Positions 17,109 through 24,122 of a stretch of DNA of 64,000 nucleotides are shown here, one piece after another (the first letter of the stretch is position 1; each line of letters begins with the position of its first letter). Made by a program: the position numbers and the translations under genes. Source of the DNA: Flavobacterium humidisoli (GTDB taxonomy: Bacteria; Bacteroidota; Bacteroidia; Flavobacteriales; Flavobacteriaceae); the NCBI RefSeq assembly GCF_023272795.1, contig NZ_CP096829.1, positions 5,394,001 to 5,458,000 on the forward strand. The letters run 5' to 3'. Below the pieces are notes generated by a model. The model was not told where the DNA came from and made no database searches. It saw only the letters and a list, made by a program, of their open reading frames with translations.

Positions 17109-17242
17109 ATATTATTTCTATATTTTTTTTTACGGTTCGAAACCAACTTTTGACGAACTTATTGCATCTATAATATTAGAGATTTGTTTAGAATTAAATA
17201 ACAATTAATCATAAAAAATTAGGCCTTTCCTATCCTTTTATT

Positions 17243-17323
17243 GGGAATTCTCGGGAATCTCAGGAAAACGCAGGAATTCTGGGAATCCCTTATCAACAGT
17301 GATCTAGAAGCGCCTTTACTTTG
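17243..17323 (+). promoter_or_regulatory. Promoter region of module 2 with phased GGGAAT/CAGGAA repeats
   Basis: Five GGAA cores lie at 17244, 17254, 17263, 17273 and 17282, spaced 9-10 bp. TATCAA then precedes the -7 box TTACTTTG (17316-17323). The order and distances match the module 1 promoter: the array ends 27-28 bp before the -7 box in both. Confidence 0.55.
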
Positions 17324-17389
17324 CATCAGAAATTAGTTCAAGTTTTGTCTGCAGACTAAAACAAAAATATAAAACTAGTTCTAATTAAC

Positions 17390-17523
17390 ATTGTGGAAAA
17401 CCGTAAGACCGAGTTTATTCGGGAAGTATAAATTACGTCTTACAGGTCTACACAATCTACTTCCCCAAAAAACAATTTTGGTATCGCAATTCCAAGATCT
17501 GGTTAACTCCGGACAGCCATACC
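17390..17523 (+). ncRNA. Conserved structured leader RNA, copy 2
   Basis: This has the same fold as 8076-8214. P1 is ATTGTG 17390-17395 with CACAAT 17451-17456. P2 is GTAAGA 17403-17408 with TCTTAC 17438-17443. P3 is CCGA 17409-17412 with TCGG 17419-17422. The pseudoknot is GGAAGT 17422-17427 with ACTTCC 17459-17464. P4 is GGTAT 17480-17484 with ATACC 17519-17523. P1 and P3 differ from copy 1 in both strands of the helix, so pairing is kept while sequence changes. It ends 27 nt before the lipopeptide ATG. Confidence 0.65.
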
Positions 17524-17550
17524 TATGTCTAATTTCTAAATTAAATTAAA

Positions 17551-17733
17551 ATGAAAAAACTAATACTATTTATCGCTTTTGCGTTATTGTTCACGATATT
17601 TTCTTGTACTCCTGATGAATACGAGACTCAACCTAAAAAGAAAGTTGAAAAAAGTGCTAATCTATCTATTGGTGGTGATGGAGAAGATCCAGATGGTCCA
17701 GGTGATGGTAAAACTGGTACAGGAAAACCATAA
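17551..17733 (+). CDS. 60-residue lipopeptide of module 2
   Basis: A small exported lipoprotein: signal MKKLILFIAFALLFTIFSC, then a mature part of about 41 residues, first charged (EYETQPKKKVEKS), then Gly/Asp/Pro-rich, ending TGKP. It matches the module 1 peptide in size, lipobox, low complexity and terminal KP. The glycine-rich tail suggests a flexible extracellular segment. The terminator at 17778 separates it from the TPR kinase, so it may be expressed more strongly than the kinase. Confidence 0.73.
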   Translation: MKKLILFIAFALLFTIFSCTPDEYETQPKKKVEKSANLSIGGDGEDPDGPGDGKTGTGKP

Positions 17734-17777
17734 AGATTTTTAAATATATATTTAATATGTATTTTTATTACTATTTT

Positions 17778-17817
17778 CGGGGAAAGTAAATTTGTATGTT
17801 ACGGTCCCCGTTTTTTT
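17778..17817 (+). terminator. Intrinsic terminator overlapping the kinase start codon (module 2)
   Basis: CGGGGA (17778-17783) pairs with TCCCCG (17805-17810), followed by seven T. The kinase ATG (17796) is in the loop. It is the counterpart of the structure at 8465, with a compensatory C-G pair. Confidence 0.7.
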
Positions 17818-19505
17818 ATTTTATTATGCTCCTTTTTCTTTTTTCCTGCAAAGAAAAAAAGACTGATAATACTAATATCGAAGCTATACAAAAACAAGCT
17901 ATTATTTTACGAGATAAGGCGGATATTAATTTTGACAAACAGAATCTCAATACTGCTTTTTATCAATTTAATGAATCAAAAGAGCTTTTTGAAACTGTAA
18001 AAGATAGCCCAAATATTTCCTATGTACTCATTAGGATGTCTGATATACAACAAATTAACGGAGACTATTATGGCAGTAAAGAAACTGTAACCGAAGCATT
18101 ACCTTATGCCAAAACATTCGAAGGCCATTTAAGATCTATACATAACAACTTAGGCATTGCAGATAAAGAACTCTCTCTTTATGATGATGCGATTTTTTAC
18201 TACAAAGAATCAATTAAAGATTCTAAAAATAAAGAAGATGGACACGTTCCTCTTAGTAATATAGCTGCTGTATATATGCAGCAAAAAAAATATAATGACG
18301 CAATCATTCTTTTAGAATATCTTTTAAGTCAGAAGTTTATAGATAAAAAATCTAACGCAGATTCAAAAGCCATAATGCAAGACAATTTAGGCTATGCTTA
18401 CTTTAAAAATGGAATGCCTGAAAAAGCTTTACAATTAATGAATGAAGGTTTAAAATTAAAAAATGAAATTAACAACAACTATAGCAGTATTGAAAGTTAT
18501 CTTCATCTTGCCGATTATTATTCTAAAAAAGATATTAAAAAATCAGACTATAATGCTCTTACCGCTTACAATATAGCTACAAAATTAAATAGTGTCGATG
18601 AAAGATTAGAAGCGCTGCAAATTTTAATTTCTAATAATAACAGCCCTAATACAAATAGATATACACAATATTACTTTGCATTAAATGATAGCATTATTAA
18701 AGTTAGAAATAATTTCAAAAATAAATCTGCTAAAATTAAATACGATGCAAAAAAAGAAAAAGATGAAAATGTAAAGCTTCACTTAGAAAAGGCTGAAAAT
18801 CAACTTTCCCTTCAAAGAGCCAAATATATGCGAATTGTATTCGTAATTGTTTTTATCTTTTTAGTTATTCTAATTGCAATTTTAATCCGCTACTATAAAA
18901 ATAAAAATAAGACGATAGAGTTTAAAAGCTCATACGATACAGAAACGAGAATCTCTAAAAAGATTCATGACGAATTGGCCAATGATGTATTCCAAGTAAT
19001 TGCTTTTGCCGAATCTCAACCATTGGCTGCAGAAAACACCAAGGAAAATCTTCTGCAGAAATTGGATGACATTTATGGTCGAGTGAGAGGAATTTCAAAA
19101 GAAAACAATAAGATTGAAACCGGCAAAGACTTTACCAAAAGCATAAAAGAAATGCTTTCTGCGTACAACACCGTTGAGAGAAACATTATTGCCACAAATT
19201 TAGAAAGTGTCAATTGGGAAGATGTTGATGATATAAAGAAAATCACCATCGGAAGAGTGCTACAGGAGTTAATGGTGAACATGAAAAAGCATAGCAAAGC
19301 AAGTCTGGTCGTGATAAAGTTTGACAGCGATCAGAAATCAATTCTAATAAACTATACAGATAACGGAATTGGCTGCGAGCAAACGAAGATTTCTAAAAAT
19401 GGGCTTCAAAATATGGAGCACCGCATTCAGACCGTTAAAGGAACCATCGAATTTGAAACAGAACCCCAAAACGGATTTAAAGCTAAAATAGCAATCCCTA
19501 AATAA
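17796..19505 (+). CDS. Lipid-anchored periplasmic TPR sensor histidine kinase (module 2)
   Basis: A 569-residue paralog of the kinase at 8482, with the same length and layout: lipoprotein signal MLRSPFFYFIMLLFLFSC, TPR region, membrane segment (about 345-368), and HisKA_3 core with H391 (KKIHDELANDV). Its ATPase G1 box is the canonical DNGIG, unlike module 1. The TPR half is less alike than the kinase half, as expected if the two sense different ligands but signal through similar partners. No response regulator follows: the gene ends 5 bp before a large inverted repeat. It may use the regulator at 10198. Confidence 0.9.
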   Translation: MLRSPFFYFIMLLFLFSCKEKKTDNTNIEAIQKQAIILRDKADINFDKQNLNTAFYQFNESKELFETVKDSPNISYVLIRMSDIQQINGDYYGSKETVTEALPYAKTFEGHLRSIHNNLGIADKELSLYDDAIFYYKESIKDSKNKEDGHVPLSNIAAVYMQQKKYNDAIILLEYLLSQKFIDKKSNADSKAIMQDNLGYAYFKNGMPEKALQLMNEGLKLKNEINNNYSSIESYLHLADYYSKKDIKKSDYNALTAYNIATKLNSVDERLEALQILISNNNSPNTNRYTQYYFALNDSIIKVRNNFKNKSAKIKYDAKKEKDENVKLHLEKAENQLSLQRAKYMRIVFVIVFIFLVILIAILIRYYKNKNKTIEFKSSYDTETRISKKIHDELANDVFQVIAFAESQPLAAENTKENLLQKLDDIYGRVRGISKENNKIETGKDFTKSIKEMLSAYNTVERNIIATNLESVNWEDVDDIKKITIGRVLQELMVNMKKHSKASLVVIKFDSDQKSILINYTDNGIGCEQTKISKNGLQNMEHRIQTVKGTIEFETEPQNGFKAKIAIPK

Positions 19506-19510
19506 ATCCA

Positions 19511-19657
19511 GATAGCGCGGATTTGCAATCCGTGCCCGCAACAATAAGACATAATATAAATTATCAAAACAGAAGCTACAAAGAATCATGTAGTTTTTGT
19601 TTTTATTCAAAATAGAAAACCAATCTTTGCGGGCACGGATTGCAAATCCGCGCTATC
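19511..19657. repeat. 30-bp perfect inverted repeat flanking an 87-bp spacer
   Basis: 19511-19540 (starts GATAGCGCGG, ends TGCCCGCA) is the exact reverse complement of 19628-19657. The arms are GC-rich in an AT-rich setting. A 25-bp piece of the right half (19615-19639) recurs at 20368-20392 with one mismatch, so this is a dispersed element of REP or MITE type. No transposase is present. Confidence 0.8.
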
Positions 19658-19864
19658 GGATTAATTCGGTTAAATAAACTTTGTGTTCATGAGCGAGACA
19701 TTACATCTATTAAAAGAAAAGATAATCATGAATTCTAACATCAAAGTTAGGGCGCAATTCAACCACAAATAATATTTTCTATCTTTGTTTTAAACCTAAA
19801 TTCAGCGTCAAAATCCAAAACAAACAAAAAGTAAGTTTTTTCTTTCTTTTATAATAAAAAAGCA

Positions 19865-19872
19865 TATCTTTG
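19865..19872 (+). promoter_or_regulatory. Promoter -7 box for the small RNA candidate
   Basis: TATCTTTG fits TAnnTTTG exactly and lies 5 nt before the closing stem of the RNA at 19877. A second TATCTTTG lies about 90 bp upstream. Confidence 0.6.
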
Positions 19873-19876
19873 CTTT

Positions 19877-19990
19877 GCTAAAATACCTAGGATATCATCC
19901 TAAAAACTTTATAAGTTAACATAAGCGATTCCCTTGCCATGATGTACCTGCGGAAACAATGGTAAATCTATCCTATTCGGGTATTTTAGC
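19877..19990 (+). ncRNA. Structured small RNA candidate, possibly 6S-like
   Basis: An 11-bp perfect closing stem pairs GCTAAAATACC (19877-19887) with GGTATTTTAGC (19980-19990). It is extended by AGGATA/TATCCT (19889-19894 with 19969-19974) and an inner stem TTGCCAT/ATGGTAA (19934-19940 with 19959-19965). The RNA would start at the promoter above and be about 114 nt long. A long rod with a central bubble and its own promoter recalls 6S RNA; Rfam has a flavobacterial 6S family (6S-Flavo), but I cannot confirm membership. It could instead be a leader of the gene at 20032. Confidence 0.5.
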
Positions 19991-20031
19991 ACATCTAAAG
20001 CGAGGGTTTCGTGTGTCTAATATTTTCGATT

Positions 20032-20301
20032 ATGCTAAAAGAAAATCAAAAACCAACACATCGTGATGTAATGCCATCCGTAATTAATTTCCTTTCAGAC
20101 GAATTGTTTGAAGGAGATTACAAAGAACAGCCAATTTATTTACAGGAAATCTTCGAGCTCCTCATGCATACCGAATTTGGCGATGATATCAATTTAAGGC
20201 AAAAAATACTGAGCTGTTTAAGAACCAGTCGAAATCTCGCCGAAACCTTATCGCCATTTTCTGAAAAGCAGATTTATAAGGCTTGCGCTAATAATAGATA
20301 A
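20032..20301 (+). CDS. Conserved small protein of unknown function
   Basis: An 89-residue soluble protein from ATG 20032; a GTG start at 20011 would add seven residues. It is helical and acidic (INFLSDELFEGDYKEQPIYLQEIFELL), with no signal or membrane segment. I do not recognise the family. It lies just after the structured RNA and before a strong terminator, so it may share the RNA's promoter. Confidence 0.6.
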   Translation: MLKENQKPTHRDVMPSVINFLSDELFEGDYKEQPIYLQEIFELLMHTEFGDDINLRQKILSCLRTSRNLAETLSPFSEKQIYKACANNR

Positions 20302-20319
20302 ATTATTTCAATAAAATTA

Positions 20320-20357
20320 AAACCCCTGCAAATTGATATTTGCAGGGGTTTGTTTTT
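20320..20357 (+). terminator. Strong intrinsic terminator
   Basis: A 14-bp stem AAACCCCTGCAAAT with ATTTGCAGGGGTTT (20320-20333 and 20338-20351) is followed by GTTTTT. Confidence 0.93.
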
Positions 20358-20367
20358 ACTTAAAATT

Positions 20368-20392
20368 GAAAACCAATCTTTGCGGACACGGA
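20368..20392. repeat. Truncated copy of the inverted-repeat element at 19511-19657
   Basis: 25 bases match 19615-19639 with one mismatch. The copy stops where the decayed effector tail (20387-20508) begins. Confidence 0.65.
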
Positions 20393-20508
20393 ATCTCCAA
20401 ATTAAGAGCCCCAATGTATGTATTTGTGTATTAATTCTTTGAGCATATTATGGTCACGTGCTTTTATATTAAAACTCTATATATCGGTCGCTTTTTTAAA
20501 ATCAACCT
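20387..20508 (-). pseudogene. Decayed C-terminal tail of a Tle1-like effector (second remnant)
   Basis: Minus-strand translation gives SFNIKARDHNMLKELIHKYI, then HWGS, then FGDSV, with in-frame stops before the first and after the HWGS block. It matches the tail at 21527-21836 (SFNLKVRDHNMLKDLRHKYI). It lies directly downstream of the third DUF2931 gene. It is a relic of an earlier effector cassette. Confidence 0.7.
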
Positions 20509-20510
20509 TT

Positions 20511-21530
20511 TTAACCCTTATATTTCCACATATTCTCAACATCAATTTTTTTTATGGGGATTTCTTTTTCACCTTGTTTAAAAATTAATCTTCGATTACT
20601 TAAATCTACATTCATGCGCAAAATAATTTCTATAGGTTTATTTGGGTCTGCTTGTTGGAATAGGTTCATGATTTCGTCTTCGTCAAAAGGCTTGACTTCA
20701 AAAACAGTTTGAAGTTTTTTACTGTCTTCAAAAATGAAATTTAGCTGTTTAGGGACAGCTCTTGGCTTAAAAGAGTTTTCTTTAATGGGTTCAATAATTT
20801 TTTCGTTAAAAATTGTTTCTTCTTCTCCATTAAACATCTTAAATCCTATGTTCATCAATTGATGTCCTTCTATTTCGGTTTTTGCACGCCAAGTGTATTT
20901 TTTTCTGTAGATATCATAAATATCATGTTGAATGCCTTTCTTTTTAAACTCTTCTTCAAACTCAGGTTTTAACTTGCCCATTACTTCAAAATAACCTTTT
21001 TGGGTTACTTCTGGATTATTAGATAATTTTTTAATATCAAATTGTCTTTCTTTTGCCTGAAAACGAGCCACTTCTATTTGCTGGTCATTACCATATACCC
21101 AAACCACCACTATGCCCCCAGGTGCACAGTTTACTATTATTTCGTTATAATTTGAAATTCTACCGGTTCGCCAATCTATCGTCCCTTTTTCAAAAAGTTT
21201 TTTCAGGGTATCAATAGGCATGTCCCAATTGCCTGTATAAAACTTGTTTTCTTTAAAAGATGCCCAGGTAATTTCCATTCTTACAGGCAGTGCTTTTAAA
21301 TCTTCGCCTTGTGTATGGGTAGAGCCAGAATTGCCCCAACCATTACAATTTGGAACTGATGTTGGAATATAAACACTACCACCATCTTCTAAATAAAAAT
21401 GAGAGTCAAAATCAAAAATTTCTGTTGGATAAATTTCCGGAGCATTAGACGTGGGCAACCATTCGTATTTTTTCATTTCGGGTTTACAGGATATTATAGT
21501 TATTAATAATAAAGAGGTTAAAATTCTCAT
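20511..21530 (-). CDS. DUF2931 lipoprotein, copy C (putative type VI immunity protein)
   Basis: A 339-residue lipoprotein with signal MRILTSLLLITIISC. It has the DUF2931 features seen in copies A and B: a GWGNSGS-type N-terminal motif, WASFKENKFYTG, APGGIVVVWVYG (family core) and EVARFQAK. It is divergent from A and B over most of its length. Its ATG overlaps the stop of the effector-tail fragment by 4 nt (ATGA), as for a translationally coupled toxin-immunity pair. A periplasm-facing lipoprotein fits protection against a lipase delivered to the periplasm. The immunity role is inferred from position. Confidence 0.82.
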   Translation of the reverse strand: MRILTSLLLITIISCKPEMKKYEWLPTSNAPEIYPTEIFDFDSHFYLEDGGSVYIPTSVPNCNGWGNSGSTHTQGEDLKALPVRMEITWASFKENKFYTGNWDMPIDTLKKLFEKGTIDWRTGRISNYNEIIVNCAPGGIVVVWVYGNDQQIEVARFQAKERQFDIKKLSNNPEVTQKGYFEVMGKLKPEFEEEFKKKGIQHDIYDIYRKKYTWRAKTEIEGHQLMNIGFKMFNGEEETIFNEKIIEPIKENSFKPRAVPKQLNFIFEDSKKLQTVFEVKPFDEDEIMNLFQQADPNKPIEIILRMNVDLSNRRLIFKQGEKEIPIKKIDVENMWKYKG

Positions 21531-21836
21531 GAGTGGGGTTCTATTTTACGAAATCTAACAATGGTTTTGCCTTCTATTTTGTAATTGGGTAAATAAGCTC
21601 CTACGGTATCTCCAAATTCAGAGTTCCAATGTATGTATTTGTGCCTTAAATCTTTGAGCATATTATGGTCACGCACTTTTAAATTAAAACTCTTTACATC
21701 GGTTGGGTTCTTTAAATCAAGCTTTTTTCGCAATTGTTCAATCTCCTTGCTGGTGTAATAGTTCATTTTGGGTTGATTGCCGTTAATATATTCCGCTAGA
21801 CGTTTTTTTACTTTATGCAAATCTAATTCGTCGCCG
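21527..21836 (-). pseudogene. Orphan C-terminal tail of a Tle1-like effector (first remnant)
   Basis: About 100 residues in frame, ending just inside the start of DUF2931 copy C. LKDLRHKYIHWNSEFGD corresponds to LKKLRNQYLHWSVKANE near the end of the intact effector (24115-25806). There is no ATG at its head: the homology begins at 21836, exactly where a copy of the efflux gene end starts, and a stop codon sits at that junction. It is a displaced toxin tail left by recombination. Confidence 0.75.
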
Positions 21837-21898
21837 TTTTACTCCCAAAAGGCTTTTTATCTACAAATTAATTAGCAATATTATTTCCATCCGCCGCC
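21837..21898. repeat. 62-bp direct repeat, left copy (fragment of the efflux operon 3' end)
   Basis: This matches 28383-28444 at 59 of 62 positions. It carries the last codons of the TolC-like gene (GGWK-stop on the minus strand) and half of its terminator, with no rest of that gene. Together with the right copy it brackets the TssD-VgrG-effector-DUF2931 A/B segment. Confidence 0.85.
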
Positions 21899-21916
21899 TA
21901 CTAACCATATAAAATG

Positions 21917-23002
21917 TTATTTATAGGAATCATTAAAATCCTTTTTGCTGTTAGGGTAAATTCTAATGCTGTCAACCTCCAGTTTTTGACTGTTTAGTAA
22001 AACCTCCAGACTTCTGTTGTCTTTGGCAATTTTCACCTGAATTTCGTTATCTCCTGAGAGTCCTTTAAAATGGCGGAATATTTCATTTTGATTGAAGAAA
22101 ATCCTGCCTTCAAATTTTTCTCCTATCCCTGTTTCCCAGAAAAACTGAAAGACATTTGGCAGTGCCCTGTCTCTCATTTTGTTTTCCAGCAGCCATGGGC
22201 GCATCATCTGGTCTTTTTCGCCATTGTAATATTCTGTATTTATCTTAAATAATCTGAAATTAGGATTCTCGGAGGTAAATACGGGTTTCCAATTGTAACG
22301 CAGACGATACATATCCCATAGATCACAATTGGCATCTGGATTGTATAGTTTTTTCGCTAGTTCATCAAAATATTCTGGAGTAAACCTCCATGTTGCCAGA
22401 TGTTTGTTTTTTGCTGATTCTAATTCTTTTGGGTCAGTGATCACTTTAGCCTGATATCTGCCTATTTCTATCACCGTTAGGCCATAATTCACCCAAACCA
22501 CCACCATACCTTTTGGCGCAAAACCAAAAATAAGACTGGACATTCCATGATAGGAATTGTAATCGGCATTGACATCGGCCAATAAATCACGATCTCCGTC
22601 ATGCTTATATTCCTCAATTATTTTATTTTTTGCTTCCCGCATTGCATAATTGCGTCTCACCAGATCTTTCATCCGCTCCACAGGAAAATCAATCTTTAAC
22701 CTGTAAAAGACATTGTCATAACCGGCATAATATGTTAGGTCTGCCCCTATGGGCGTGCCGTGCTGTTCCGTCCACATTCCTCCGGAATCTCCCCACTTGC
22801 CTGAGGAACTCCCATATGGCATTCCTGCACGAATACCTTCTAAGGTAAAAATTTCATCTTTTACCATTTGTACTCTGTACCTATTTGCAGGGTGACACAT
22901 TTCGGCATGCCACTCGGGTGTTTTCTCATTTATCATCTGACAGCTGCTTATCTGCATGCATATTAAAAAGCATACGATTATTTTTAGGTATGTTTTAACC
23001 AT
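21917..23002 (-). CDS. DUF2931 lipoprotein, copy B (putative type VI immunity protein)
   Basis: A 361-residue lipoprotein from ATG 23002: signal MVKTYLKIIVCFLICMQISSC, then CHPANRYRVQMVKDEIFTLE and the core FGFAPKGMVVVWVNYG. It is about 90% identical to copy A, just upstream. Even the 13 bases before its ATG copy the last codons of the effector gene, so it arose by tandem duplication of the effector-immunity junction. Differences cluster in a few patches (after the signal, GKWGDSGG, TPEYFDELAKKLYN), which suggests gene conversion or selection at contact sites. Immunity is inferred from position. Confidence 0.85.
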   Translation of the reverse strand: MVKTYLKIIVCFLICMQISSCQMINEKTPEWHAEMCHPANRYRVQMVKDEIFTLEGIRAGMPYGSSSGKWGDSGGMWTEQHGTPIGADLTYYAGYDNVFYRLKIDFPVERMKDLVRRNYAMREAKNKIIEEYKHDGDRDLLADVNADYNSYHGMSSLIFGFAPKGMVVVWVNYGLTVIEIGRYQAKVITDPKELESAKNKHLATWRFTPEYFDELAKKLYNPDANCDLWDMYRLRYNWKPVFTSENPNFRLFKINTEYYNGEKDQMMRPWLLENKMRDRALPNVFQFFWETGIGEKFEGRIFFNQNEIFRHFKGLSGDNEIQVKIAKDNRSLEVLLNSQKLEVDSIRIYPNSKKDFNDSYK

Positions 23003-23036
23003 TGTGTATTTCATTTGCAAATAAGCATTTCAAATG

Positions 23037-24122
23037 TTATTTATAGGAATCATTAAAATCCTTTTTGCTGTTAGGGTAAATTCTAATGCTGTCAACCTCC
23101 AGTTTTTGACTGTTTAGTAAAACCTCCAGACTTCTGTTGTCTTTGGCAACTTTCACCTGAATTTCGCTATCTCCTGAGAGCCCTTTAAAATGGCGGAATA
23201 TTTCATTTTGATTGAAGAAAATCCTGCCTTCAAATTTTTCTCCTATCCCTGTTTCCCAGAAAAACTGAAAGACATTTGGCAGTGCCCTGTCTCTCATTTT
23301 GTTTTCCAGCAGCCATGGGCGCATCATCTGGTCTTTTTCTCCATTGTAATATTCTGTATTTAACTTAAATAATCTGAAATTAGGATTCTCTGAGGCAAAT
23401 ACGGGTTTCCAATTGTAACGCAGACGATACATATCCCATAGATCACAATTGGCATCTGGAACATAAAATTCTTTTGCCAATTCATCAAATCGGGCAGGTG
23501 AAAAACGCCAAATATCTAAATATCTTTTTTTTGCTGATTCTAATTCTTTTGGGTCAGTGATCACTTTAGCCTGATATCTGCCTATTTCTATCACCGTTAG
23601 TCCATAATTTACCCAAACCACCACCATGCCTTTTGGCGCAAAACCAAAAATAAGGCTGGACATTCCATGATAGGAATTGTAATCGGCATTGGCATCGGCC
23701 AATAAATCGCGATCTCCGTCATACTTATATTCCTCAATTATTTTATTTTTTGCCTCCTGCATTGCATAATTGCGTCTCACCAGATCTTTCATCCGCTCCG
23801 CAGGAAAATCAATCTTTAACCTGTAAAAGACATTGTCATAACCGGCATAATATGTTAGGTCTGCCCCTATGGGCGTGCCGTGCTGTTCGGTCCACATTTT
23901 GCCTGAGCTACCCCATCTTCCAGAGGAGCCACCGTAAGGCATTCCTGCACGAATGCCTTCAAGCGTAAAAATTTCATCTTTTACCATATCAACACTATAC
24001 TTATTTGCAGGATGGCACATTTCGGCATGCCACTCGGGTGTTTTCTCATTTATCATCTGACAGCTGCTTATCTGTATGCATATTAAAAAGCATACGATTA
24101 TTTTTATATATGTTTTAACCAT
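23037..24122 (-). CDS. DUF2931 lipoprotein, copy A (putative immunity to the Tle1-like effector)
   Basis: A 361-residue lipoprotein from ATG 24122: signal MVKTYIKIIVCFLICIQISSC. Its start overlaps the effector's end by 8 nt (ATGGTTAA), the classic coupling of effector and immunity genes; an in-frame ATG at 24155 would put 11 charged residues before the signal and is unlikely. The DUF2931 core FGFAPKGMVVVWVNYG is present. Anchored in the outer or inner membrane facing the periplasm, it would block the neighbouring lipase. DUF2931 proteins are often found beside type VI effectors. Confidence 0.87.
   Translation of the reverse strand: MVKTYIKIIVCFLICIQISSCQMINEKTPEWHAEMCHPANKYSVDMVKDEIFTLEGIRAGMPYGGSSGRWGSSGKMWTEQHGTPIGADLTYYAGYDNVFYRLKIDFPAERMKDLVRRNYAMQEAKNKIIEEYKYDGDRDLLADANADYNSYHGMSSLIFGFAPKGMVVVWVNYGLTVIEIGRYQAKVITDPKELESAKKRYLDIWRFSPARFDELAKEFYVPDANCDLWDMYRLRYNWKPVFASENPNFRLFKLNTEYYNGEKDQMMRPWLLENKMRDRALPNVFQFFWETGIGEKFEGRIFFNQNEIFRHFKGLSGDSEIQVKVAKDNRSLEVLLNSQKLEVDSIRIYPNSKKDFNDSYK

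Noticed and set aside
19877..19990. Signal recognition particle (4.5S) RNA
   Set aside because: The fold is a long rod, but the conserved SRP apical motif with CAGG-N-CCGGAAGGAAGCAG is not present.
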